Of a DNA stretch of 6,274 nt, positions 1 through 6,274 are shown one piece after another. A program made the position numbers and the translations under genes. Source of the DNA: Lachnospiraceae bacterium (GTDB lineage: Bacteria; Bacillota; Clostridia; Lachnospirales; Lachnospiraceae). The notes under the pieces were generated by a model that searched no databases, was not told the DNA's origin, and was given only the letters and a program-made list of their open reading frames with translations. The DNA lies in NCBI GenBank assembly GCA_017477805.1, contig JAFUUM010000285.1:1-6274 (forward strand), in the 5' to 3' direction. The first letter of the stretch is position 1. Each line of letters opens with the position of its first letter.

Positions 1-95
1 ATAATATTAAACATTTAATTTTCTATTTTTCTATTTCAATATAAACTGAAAAAAATAATTTTTTTTCATATTAAAACTTATCTTTAAAATGGACT
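1..95. other. AT-rich non-coding stretch downstream of the operon
   Basis: Only about 12 of these 95 bases are G or C (about 13%), against roughly half in the coding DNA that follows. I see no open frame of note on either strand. It holds a tandem 8-base repeat (TTCTATTT twice, 21-36) and an A/T inverted repeat (47-68). The composition changes just where the upstream kinase gene stops. It may be an ordinary intergenic spacer, or the edge of an inserted or foreign segment that continues beyond the window. I cannot tell which. Confidence 0.6.
47..68 (-). terminator. Weak A/T hairpin, possible operon terminator
   Basis: A perfect 9-bp inverted repeat (TGAAAAAAA and TTTTTTTCA) flanks a TAAT loop. 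It lies about 30 bases past the stop of the last operon gene. The stem is nearly all A:T, so its stability is low, and the only U-run on the minus-strand transcript is the hairpin's own 3' arm. It could work as a poor terminator in either direction, or it may be a chance result of the A/T-rich sequence. No GC-rich terminator is visible before the window edge. Confidence 0.25.
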
Positions 96-1856
96 TTAAA
101 CATCTTTTACCGCCATTTCCTGGGCTCTTGCCTTTTCCGACAGATCCCCTGCTCCGATGGTACGGGCGGTACTCTTTAACGCATGAACGGAGATCCGGTA
201 ATTATCCCAGTCTTCCTGGTCAAAGAAGCCCTGAAGTTCCTCCCGTTTTCCGCTTTCCGCAAAGGCGCGGAGCTGGGAAAGGTAGAAGGGCACATCATCC
301 ATACAGTAGTTCAGGCCTTCCTGAACATCCAACATAGGGAAAGAGATCTGGATGGGTTTCTTGGCCGCTTTCTCTCCGGCACGGATCCGGACCTCGTTTT
401 CCTCGTAGGCTTTCCGGCCCCAGGATACGCTGTCGCTGACCATATTCTCCGGTAACAGTTCCCGGATCATGCCATATAAGGATGCCGCCACAACAGGTTT
501 TGTCAGATACCCTCTAAAGCCCGCCTGACGGAATTCCGCCATCTTCTCTTCCAGATTTCCCGCAGCGGTGAGCATGATCACAGGAGTATCGGGACTGATC
601 TGTTCCGCAGTGATAGTCTGCATGGCTTCCAGACCGTCCATCACCGGCATCATATAATCCATGATCACCAGATCAAAGCGTCTTTCTTTCAGCATCCGGA
701 CAGCCTGTTTTCCGTCTGTGGCCATTTCGATCTTACCGCCGGTCCGCTCCAGGAGCTTTGTCAGCAGTTCCAGATTCATGGAGTTATCATCCACGATCAG
801 GTAATTCACAGCAGGGGTCTTGGGAATGTAAAACTCCTGTTCCTGACGCTTTTTCAGCATGTCCATCAATTCAGACATCTGGGACATTTCCCGGGCACCG
901 ATGCTCTCGGCTCCCATCTTGGAAATCTCCAGCAGGTTATTAAAGAAGGCAAGAAGCCTGTCTCCCGCTTCCCGGATGTTTTCCGCGTAACGTTTTACAT
1001 CCCCCTCTTCATTTCCGATCTTTTCCAGGATCAGGTTATCAAATCCCAGGATGGAATTGATAGGGGTCTTGATCTCGTGGGACATCTGGGACAGAAACTC
1101 AGCCTTAGCCCGGTCCGCCTCCTCCGCATGACGTCTTGCGATCTGGGCATCCTTTCCGGCCTCTTCCAGTTTTTCCAATGTTTCCTGGAGTTTTTCAAAC
1201 TCCGGCGTCTCCAACGCAAAGAAGAGGATCAGGAGACCGATGGATGCCGCATAGAAGGTAATGGCTATCCGGAATCCTGCAAAGGTCTGAAAACTGTAGA
1301 TGGCGATAACGATCACCGTCGCCATAACAATGGCGATGGTCTGTTTCATGTCATAGGACGTCCTGTGGGTGGCAAAATAACCGGTGGCCAGGAGCAGGAA
1401 ATACACCGGCACCACCACGGCGCAGATCATAAACATGGGTCCGTGGTAATACACCCCGTTCTCATAGTAATAGACCGTGCCGGTAAAAAGGTTCTGGATG
1501 GTGAGCGCGATCTGGCCGGCGAGGATGATCCGGTTTAAATGTCCCAGCCCCGTGTTCTTCACATCCCCATGGACATATGCGGAAACATAAGAAAAGTACG
1601 CATAAGTCGCATAGGTGGAAGAGACGATGTTCAGGATATGAAAGATATGATGGGCATACATGGGCATGGCGACACCACCGAACTCTGCGGTCTGGATCGC
1701 CAGAACGTCGCAGATATCCGCAACGGTCACGGCGATGGCCAGTCTTCGGAATGCCCCTGTGATATGGTTTACTTTTCTTCTGGAGATCAGATAGATGCTC
1801 AGGGTGAGGTCAAAAAAGATCACCGCGATCTCCAGGATCGCTTCATGATAACTCAT
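96..1856 (-). CDS. 7TM hybrid phosphorelay protein (DHp-REC-partial HPt) lacking the kinase ATPase domain
   Basis: This 586-residue membrane protein has about seven hydrophobic helices (residues 5-215), a charged coiled coil (216-250) and a HisKA/DHp domain with the canonical HEIKTP motif (His260). The second DHp helix ends near 312. A receiver domain follows at 350-470, with acidic pair Asp356/Asp357, phosphoacceptor Asp400, Thr430 and Lys453. An HPt-like segment runs from about 507 with the HALKS motif (His558). No N, G1, F or G2 box exists: only about 38 residues separate DHp from REC, where a normal hybrid kinase has an ATPase domain of about 150. It therefore probably cannot phosphorylate itself. 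The HPt also looks short, with 28 residues after His558 where the family usually has 50-60. The start overlaps the upstream kinase stop by 4 bases (ATGA), with AAGGAAAAGG upstream as ribosome binding site, so coupled translation is likely. The ligand is unknown. Confidence 0.9.
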   Translation of the reverse strand: MSYHEAILEIAVIFFDLTLSIYLISRRKVNHITGAFRRLAIAVTVADICDVLAIQTAEFGGVAMPMYAHHIFHILNIVSSTYATYAYFSYVSAYVHGDVKNTGLGHLNRIILAGQIALTIQNLFTGTVYYYENGVYYHGPMFMICAVVVPVYFLLLATGYFATHRTSYDMKQTIAIVMATVIVIAIYSFQTFAGFRIAITFYAASIGLLILFFALETPEFEKLQETLEKLEEAGKDAQIARRHAEEADRAKAEFLSQMSHEIKTPINSILGFDNLILEKIGNEEGDVKRYAENIREAGDRLLAFFNNLLEISKMGAESIGAREMSQMSELMDMLKKRQEQEFYIPKTPAVNYLIVDDNSMNLELLTKLLERTGGKIEMATDGKQAVRMLKERRFDLVIMDYMMPVMDGLEAMQTITAEQISPDTPVIMLTAAGNLEEKMAEFRQAGFRGYLTKPVVAASLYGMIRELLPENMVSDSVSWGRKAYEENEVRIRAGEKAAKKPIQISFPMLDVQEGLNYCMDDVPFYLSQLRAFAESGKREELQGFFDQEDWDNYRISVHALKSTARTIGAGDLSEKARAQEMAVKDV

Positions 1857-3175
1857 TGAGGATCTACCTTTTCCTTCGGTAAGTATTTTGCCAGCATCAG
1901 ATACAGTTTTGCAGACACCACGGGTTTTGCCAGATAATCGTCAAACCCGGCGCGACGATACTCTGCCAGATCCGATTCCACACCGTTTCCGGAAAGAGCT
2001 ATGCAAATCGCCTTGCTGTTAGGGTTCTTGTCTTCGCATCTCAATTCTTTCAGCATCTCCACTCCATCCATCTTCGGCATCAGATGGTCGATGAGGAGCA
2101 TATCATAGGTCGTCTCTCTTGTTTTCTTAAGGCCCTCTTCTCCGGAGGATGCGGTATCAACGGTAACGCCTGTATCCCGAAGGAGGCGGACGAGAATGTT
2201 CAGGTTGATCTCCGTATCATCCACTGCAAGGATCCTGACACCGTGAGCCTTAAAATGGATATCCTTGGTCTTTAAGTCGAGTGCGCTCTCCAACTGCTTT
2301 TCAAAATCTCCCAGAGGAGAAGCCTCCGCCACTTCCTGTTCCAGAGTGATCACGAAAGAAGAGCCCACACCGTATTCACTGTGGACTTCCACTTTTCCCC
2401 CCATCATTTCCAGGTTCTTTTGTACGATGCTCATGCCCAGGCCGGATCCTTCGATCTGTTTCCGTATCGCCTGTTCGCTTCTCTCGAAGGGACTAAAAAG
2501 TTTCGTCAAATCTTCGCCGGTCATTCCGACACCAGTGTCGGAAATTGTGATCTTTAAGCGTATTCTGGACATTGCAGCTGCTGACTTCGCTGTCAACGTA
2601 TCAGAAACAGGTGTTACTGATCCGTTCTCCCCGACGGGTTCGTAAGTCACTTTAATCCTGATCTCACCCCGCTCCGTGTACTTGACTGCATTGGTCAAAA
2701 TATTTAAAACACACTGTTTCAGACGGAAACTATCGCCCCGAAGCATGGAGGGGATCATACCGTCCACCTCTGTTTTCAGCTTCAATTCCTTTTTGATCAG
2801 GTCCGGCCACACAACGTTGACCACTTCGATCAAAAGCGTGGAAAGCCGGTATTCGCTCAAAACAAGATTGGCTTTTCCGGAGTTTAACTTCGTATAGTCC
2901 AGCACATCATTGACCATGGACGATAGCACCACGGCGGAGGTGCGGATGGTGCCTGCATATTTCCGTAATGCCGGATCCTCGTAATCCCGAAGGATCAATT
3001 CATCCGTACCCAGAATGGCATTGATCTGGGTACGCATTTCATGTGCCATGGCTGCGATAAAATCCAACTGTTTTTTTGCATCTTCGGCCTGTTTTGCTTT
3101 TTCTCGGCCGCGTCCGAAGAGTTTCCCGGCAGTCCTTTGCCAGAGACCTTCGGCCCATTTACTCCTGTCTTCCAT
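1853..3175 (-). CDS. Soluble hybrid histidine kinase (DHp-HATPase-REC), no sensor domain
   Basis: This 440-residue protein has no membrane segment or signal peptide. A basic, Ala/Lys-rich helix leads into a HisKA/DHp domain with His45 in HEMRTQ; the usual Pro of the HExxTP motif is Gln50 (codon CAG). The HATPase domain is complete: N box with Asn158/Asn162, G1 box DTGVGM (Asp213), F box around LFSPF, and G2 box GSGLGM (243-248). A loop of about 25 residues (181-204) sits between the N-box strands and the G1 box. The C-terminal receiver has Asp319/Asp320, phosphoacceptor Asp363, Ser395 in place of the common Thr, and Lys417. It should bind ATP and phosphorylate a DHp histidine, then pass phosphate to REC. 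With no input domain, it probably takes its signal from a partner, and the 7TM protein overlapping its 3' end is the obvious candidate. The start is the only plausible ATG; GGGAGG lies 12 bases upstream, a rather long spacing. Confidence 0.92.
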   Translation of the reverse strand: MEDRSKWAEGLWQRTAGKLFGRGREKAKQAEDAKKQLDFIAAMAHEMRTQINAILGTDELILRDYEDPALRKYAGTIRTSAVVLSSMVNDVLDYTKLNSGKANLVLSEYRLSTLLIEVVNVVWPDLIKKELKLKTEVDGMIPSMLRGDSFRLKQCVLNILTNAVKYTERGEIRIKVTYEPVGENGSVTPVSDTLTAKSAAAMSRIRLKITISDTGVGMTGEDLTKLFSPFERSEQAIRKQIEGSGLGMSIVQKNLEMMGGKVEVHSEYGVGSSFVITLEQEVAEASPLGDFEKQLESALDLKTKDIHFKAHGVRILAVDDTEINLNILVRLLRDTGVTVDTASSGEEGLKKTRETTYDMLLIDHLMPKMDGVEMLKELRCEDKNPNSKAICIALSGNGVESDLAEYRRAGFDDYLAKPVVSAKLYLMLAKYLPKEKVDPQ

Positions 3176-3187
3176 TTAGCTTTGCTG

Positions 3188-3193
3188 CCTCCC
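3188..3193 (-). promoter_or_regulatory. Ribosome binding site of the soluble kinase gene, long spacing
   Basis: GGGAGG on the minus strand lies within the 28-base gap after the phosphodiesterase stop codon. It is 12 bases from the ATG, longer than the usual 6-9, and no closer Shine-Dalgarno-like sequence or alternative start is present. The gap shows no promoter or terminator, which supports co-transcription with the gene before it. Confidence 0.6.
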
Positions 3194-3203
3194 GATGTTG
3201 ATG

Positions 3204-5540
3204 TTACATTTCCTCTATCTCCGCCCCGAAACGTTCTTCAAAGTGCTCCACGGATATGGGTTTTCCAAAATAATAGCCCTGGAACAGATCACAGCCGCCT
3301 TCGCATAAGAAGTCGAACTGTTCGCCGGTCTCTACGCCCTCCGCAAGCACGGGGATCATGAGTTTATGGGCCATCTCGATAATGCTTTGAATGATGACGT
3401 TGGCTCTCGCAGGGTTTTCACCGCCCCTGAGGAATCCCATATCGATCTTCAAAACATCCACTTCCATGTCTTTCAGCATATTCAGAGAGCTGTATCCGCT
3501 GCCAAAATCATCCATTTCCACGGAAAAACCGTACTCTCTCAGTTTCTTTATGATACCGATCTGATCGGAGGGTTCGCTCATGAATGCGCTCTCCGTGATC
3601 TCCAGTTTTAATCGGCCGGGATCGATGTGATACCGCTCCACCAGCCCCACAAATGCCTTATATACATCCAGATAATAAAAATCCTTGGGCGAGATGTTGA
3701 CCGATACGGAAAGCTTTGAAAACGGCGTATTTTCCCATCGTTTGATCTGTTTGATGGCTTCTTCCCAGATGTACAGGTCCAGTCTCCATAAGAGCCCGTT
3801 GTTCTCCAGAATGGGCAGGAAATCCTCCTGGCTCATATCCCCTTTGATGGGATGGATCCAGCGCACCAACGCCTCTGCTCCCCGAAGCTTTTTCTCCCCA
3901 TCCATCTGCGGCTGGAGATAGAATTTGAAGCTCTCGGTGCCGATGGTGCGGTCGAATTCGCTGATGATGCGACGTTCCTGCAGGACCTGCTCCATGATCT
4001 TGTCCGTGTACTCCGCAAAGACAAGCTCATTATCATCTTTGATGGTGGAAATGGCCATGCTGGCCTTATCACAGATGAGGGAAACATCATCCGTGGTGTG
4101 CTCGATATAATAAATGCCCACGTGGATATGGAGGTTAAAATAAATACTGTCCACGAGTTCGCAGGCTTCTTTTACATAGCCTTCGATCATCTCTTTGTAA
4201 AAGCGCTCAGCAGGCATGCAAAGAGCAAACTGATCCGGGCCCACTCGTCCGAACACTTCGTCGCCACTGCAATGTTTTTCCAGTGCGTCTGCGATATGCC
4301 GCAGGATCTCATCCCCTTTGGGTGTTCCAAAGAGGTCGTTAACGAGCTTAAAATCCTTGATGTTGGAATAGAGCATCACATACTGCTTATCCCCGGCATG
4401 ATCCAGAAGGGCACGGACTTTCTCCATAAAACCTTCCCGGTTATACTGACCGGTCAGGGGATCATGGGTTGCCCGGAAATGCTCCTGGTTCATCTTCGCA
4501 ACTTCATTGCTGCGGTCATAGATCATGTAATAGGTGCCGATGAGTCGGTCATGACTGTCCCGAATGGTATTATAGCGGATCTCGTAATGGGTGTCCGCAC
4601 CGGAATCCCAGTCTTCTCTCTGGTATGGACTGATGTGATCCAGGTCTGTCTGGTACCAGTCCAGCATTCCCTTCTGGAGGGTAGGTTTGTTATCATCCAG
4701 CATAAAGTGAGCAGCAACCTTCGTCGGATCTTCGTCCTCGATCCCAAGCAGTTTGTACATGTACTTGCTGACAAAGGTAGGCTCCTTGTCGAGATCAAAG
4801 CAGACCACGCCGCTTTCCATGTTATGGATGGCAATCGTAAGGATCTCGCTGTTCAGGATCTTGGGAATATAACGGGTCAGATAATAATAGACCGTGATCA
4901 CGCCGCCCAGATAAAAGACCAGCGACACGTTCAGAGGCTGATGGAGATACACATACCCTGCATCCAAAAAGAGAATGGCCACAAACACCACGGTGATGGC
5001 CAGATATTTTCTGTGATACAGGCCATAGGTCCGGTACAGCTTAAACACCAGCAGCAAAAGGGTAGCCGCCGCAAGGCAGTAACAGAAATACAGATGGACC
5101 TGATAAAAGGGCGTTCCCGTCAGGTAGCTCCGGACAGGTTCTCCAGTCATCTTGATCACGGTATGGAAAGGCGTAAAGGCATGATGCAAAAATGCGTTCA
5201 AAACAAGGGATGCCGCGTCCGCACAGGCAAGGGCGATCAGCGGCATACGGATCTGCTTACGCAGCCTCGATCCGTTGGTAAAGATGTTGATCACTTCCAA
5301 AAAGAAGATCATCAGAAAGCTGTAGCAGCCGTAATAACATCCCTGGAAAAAGACCGCAAGATCATCCGGAAAATCTTCTACCAGCGCACAGATATTGAAT
5401 ATGATCAATAATCCGGCCACTGTGATCAGCCGCTTAAATGCCCGTGCCGTTTCGTCTTTCTTTCTGGCAACATAGAAGAACAGCTGGAACATGATGACTT
5501 CCAGCACGAGAAGTATGATGATATAAGAAAATCTGATCAT
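3204..5540 (-). CDS. 7TM-PAS-GGDEF-EAL protein, probable c-di-GMP phosphodiesterase with degenerate GGDEF
   Basis: This 778-residue inner-membrane protein has about seven helices (residues 5-225), a PAS-like segment (about 235-345), a GGDEF domain (about 350-515) and an EAL domain (about 535-770). The GGDEF signature is GPDQF (434-438). The first metal-ligand position, normally Asp in the DxDxFK motif, is Asn393. Cyclase activity is therefore unlikely, although Asn401 and Asp410 of the guanine-binding part remain, so GTP binding for allosteric control is possible. No RxxD inhibitory site is seen. EAL keeps all family residues: Glu556 (EALxR), Asn615, Glu647, Asp677/Asp678 (DDFGSGYSS), Lys698, Glu734/Glu737 (EGVE) and Gln754. 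Hydrolysis of c-di-GMP to pGpG is the expected activity. It is the first operon gene, with AAAGAGG 7 bases before the ATG and a promoter just upstream. Its input signal is not known. Confidence 0.93.
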   Translation of the reverse strand: MIRFSYIIILLVLEVIMFQLFFYVARKKDETARAFKRLITVAGLLIIFNICALVEDFPDDLAVFFQGCYYGCYSFLMIFFLEVINIFTNGSRLRKQIRMPLIALACADAASLVLNAFLHHAFTPFHTVIKMTGEPVRSYLTGTPFYQVHLYFCYCLAAATLLLLVFKLYRTYGLYHRKYLAITVVFVAILFLDAGYVYLHQPLNVSLVFYLGGVITVYYYLTRYIPKILNSEILTIAIHNMESGVVCFDLDKEPTFVSKYMYKLLGIEDEDPTKVAAHFMLDDNKPTLQKGMLDWYQTDLDHISPYQREDWDSGADTHYEIRYNTIRDSHDRLIGTYYMIYDRSNEVAKMNQEHFRATHDPLTGQYNREGFMEKVRALLDHAGDKQYVMLYSNIKDFKLVNDLFGTPKGDEILRHIADALEKHCSGDEVFGRVGPDQFALCMPAERFYKEMIEGYVKEACELVDSIYFNLHIHVGIYYIEHTTDDVSLICDKASMAISTIKDDNELVFAEYTDKIMEQVLQERRIISEFDRTIGTESFKFYLQPQMDGEKKLRGAEALVRWIHPIKGDMSQEDFLPILENNGLLWRLDLYIWEEAIKQIKRWENTPFSKLSVSVNISPKDFYYLDVYKAFVGLVERYHIDPGRLKLEITESAFMSEPSDQIGIIKKLREYGFSVEMDDFGSGYSSLNMLKDMEVDVLKIDMGFLRGGENPARANVIIQSIIEMAHKLMIPVLAEGVETGEQFDFLCEGGCDLFQGYYFGKPISVEHFEERFGAEIEEM

Positions 5541-5547
5541 AGGCGCG

Positions 5548-5554
5548 CCTCTTT
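5548..5554 (-). promoter_or_regulatory. Ribosome binding site of the GGDEF-EAL gene
   Basis: AAAGAGG on the minus strand, 7 bases before the ATG at 5540, is a good Shine-Dalgarno match at normal spacing and fixes this start. The predicted leader is only about 30 bases, too short for a riboswitch. Confidence 0.75.
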
Positions 5555-5575
5555 CACAGGTTTATAGTCTGTTTT

Positions 5576-5605
5576 ATTGTAACACAATTCCCGGAATCTT
5601 GTAAA
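5576..5605 (-). promoter_or_regulatory. Sigma-A-type promoter of the three-gene signalling operon
   Basis: On the minus strand, TTTACA (5605-5600; 5 of 6 match to TTGACA) and TACAAT (5581-5576; 5 of 6 match to TATAAT) are separated by 18 bases. Transcription would start near 5569 and give a short leader before the GGDEF-EAL gene. It lies just downstream of the terminator of the preceding gene, which fits an independent operon start. A second weaker option, TTGTGT with TATAAA nearer the gene, has only a 15-base spacer. Confidence 0.65.
5587..5597. promoter_or_regulatory. Inverted repeat in promoter spacer, possible operator
   Basis: ATTCC-C-GGAAT is a 5-bp inverted repeat around a single base and lies wholly between the -35 and -10 boxes. 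A regulator bound here would be placed to block or remodel RNA polymerase. The repeat is short and could be chance. I do not recognise it as the site of a known regulator. Confidence 0.3.
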
Positions 5606-5628
5606 AAGAGTCAGTCACAAGCTCCCAC

Positions 5629-5660
5629 AAAAAAATCTCCCGTCCTTTTGGACGGGAGAT
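5629..5660 (-). terminator. Strong intrinsic terminator of the DUF6033-like gene
   Basis: A perfect 11-bp GC-rich stem (arms 5635-5645 and 5650-5660) encloses a TTTT/AAAA loop. On the minus strand it is followed at once by a run of seven T (5635-5629). The hairpin begins 11 bases after the stop codon of the gene to its right. The other strand has no U-tract after the stem, so it works in one direction only. It separates that gene from the signalling operon. Confidence 0.93.
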
Positions 5661-5671
5661 CCTCGTTACCC

Positions 5672-6274
5672 TTAGAATTTGATATCGAAGTTCTGGCCTA
5701 CCATCATCTCTTCGGGAGCTCTGACTCCCTCTACTCTGAAGCCCAGGTTCAACTCTTTGATCTTTGCGATAAGATCCTCGATGGAAGCGGCATTTACGGA
5801 GTAGATGTCTTCGGCTTCTCCCTCCGCTTCTTTCTCTTCTTCGATCTCTTTGGCCTCTTTTTCTTTCTGTGCTTTTTCTTCCGCAGCAGCTTCCTTGGCC
5901 TGTTCTCTTGCCTCTTTCAAACGCTCCTGCTGTTTTGCCAGCGCCTTGTCAACCACCGCAAAGAAATTCACTTCTCCGTCATCCCCTACGGTCATGCCCA
6001 GAGATACAACTCCTGCCATATCTCCCAGGCTTTCCTTGAACTTGGCCATCTGACCTTCGGCATCACCGATGACACCTTCATAGGTGTTCCGAACCTCTTC
6101 ATCAGCTGCCATCTTTTCGATCTCTTCTTCGGTCAACAGAACCATGGTCCGACCGGTCTGCGCAAATCCGTTCTCGTTTGCCTTTGTTAACGCATCGGAT
6201 GCCTCCGTCGCATTATCGGAAAGAACAAAGTCAACGTCACCGAATTTCTGTTTCAGCTCATCATAATACTTCTG
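5672..6274 (-). CDS. DUF6033-like protein, C-terminal 200 residues (5' end outside window)
   Basis: The reading frame is open to the window edge, so the ATG at 6145 is an internal Met. The extra 43 codons include a YYDELKQKFGDVDFVLSD segment typical of this family. The visible part has an alpha/beta portion (FVLSD near 16-20, VLLTEEEIEKMA near 45-55, then FFAVVDK), a strongly charged Glu/Lys/Ala helix (about residues 109-155 of the fragment), probably a coiled coil, and a C-terminal tail ending in VGQNFDIKF. No membrane segment, signal peptide or catalytic motif is visible here. I match it to DUF6033 from memory of that family's pattern; its function is not known to me. It ends in its own strong terminator, so it is probably not part of the signalling operon. 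The missing N-terminus could change this picture. Confidence 0.8.
   Translation of the reverse strand, partial: QKYYDELKQKFGDVDFVLSDNATEASDALTKANENGFAQTGRTMVLLTEEEIEKMAADEEVRNTYEGVIGDAEGQMAKFKESLGDMAGVVSLGMTVGDDGEVNFFAVVDKALAKQQERLKEAREQAKEAAAEEKAQKEKEAKEIEEEKEAEGEAEDIYSVNAASIEDLIAKIKELNLGFRVEGVRAPEEMMVGQNFDIKF

Noticed and set aside
21..36. Tandem TTCTATTT repeat as a possible repeat array
   Set aside because: There are only two copies of 8 bases in very AT-rich DNA, with no further copies, so it is probably low-complexity sequence.
89..455. Short plus-strand open frames starting in or near the AT-rich left end
   Set aside because: Both overlap the 3' end of the real kinase-like gene on the other strand, and the translations look like shadow sequence.
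1077..1859. Two consecutive plus-strand open frames (1077-1538 and 1539-1859) opposite the 7TM hybrid protein
   Set aside because: Their translations are His/Asp/Gly-rich without a domain pattern, as expected for the reverse complement of a membrane-protein gene.
3852..5411. A 519-codon open frame on the plus strand, antisense to the GGDEF-EAL gene
   Set aside because: It lies wholly opposite a gene with clear domains and catalytic motifs. Its translation shows no recognisable domain, and long antisense frames arise from codon bias in such genes.
5541..5550. A 10-base palindrome, AGGCGCGCCT, just before the first operon gene
   Set aside because: It sits between the ribosome binding site and the ATG. 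It overlaps the Shine-Dalgarno sequence by only a few bases and is too short to call an operator or regulatory hairpin.
5541..5628. A c-di-GMP riboswitch upstream of the phosphodiesterase gene
   Set aside because: The predicted leader is only about 30 bases, and no GEMM-like conserved elements are visible.
5672..6145. A complete 157-residue gene starting at the ATG at 6145
   Set aside because: The frame stays open upstream to the window edge with family-like sequence (FGDVDFVLSD), so this Met is internal and the gene is cut by the window.

Overview
The window looks like chromosomal DNA from a Clostridia bacterium, most likely of the Lachnospiraceae type. The coding part has moderate GC (roughly half). 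It carries a 7TM-anchored c-di-GMP protein, hybrid histidine kinases of the style common in that group, and a protein I recognise as DUF6033-like, a family I associate with this group. The taxonomic call is inference. All four real genes are on the minus strand, so transcription runs from right to left.

Right end (6274 to 5629): the 3' part of a DUF6033-like gene runs in from outside the window and ends at a strong intrinsic terminator (11-bp perfect stem, TTTT loop, U-tract). Just downstream is a good sigma-A-type promoter (TTTACA, 18-bp spacer, TACAAT), with an inverted repeat in the spacer that could be an operator. This starts a separate three-gene operon.

Operon (5540 to 96): the first gene encodes a 7TM, PAS-like, GGDEF, EAL protein. 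Its GGDEF half is degenerate (GPDQF, with Asn at the first metal-ligand position) and its EAL half keeps every catalytic residue, so it is probably a c-di-GMP phosphodiesterase. After 28 bases comes a soluble hybrid kinase (DHp, ATPase, REC) with no sensor. This overlaps by 4 bases (ATGA) a 7TM hybrid protein (7TM, DHp, REC, partial HPt) that has no ATPase domain. Each kinase gene supplies what the other lacks: one has the sensor and relay modules, the other the only ATP-binding domain. The simplest reading is a two-protein phosphorelay working in trans, encoded with a c-di-GMP hydrolase. No DNA-binding response regulator is in view.

Left end (95 to 1): the DNA changes abruptly to about 87% AT just where the last gene stops. 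That gene ends early, inside its HPt domain, soon after the phosphoacceptor helix. This may be an insertion or recombination junction, or simply a natural short C-terminus followed by an AT-rich spacer.
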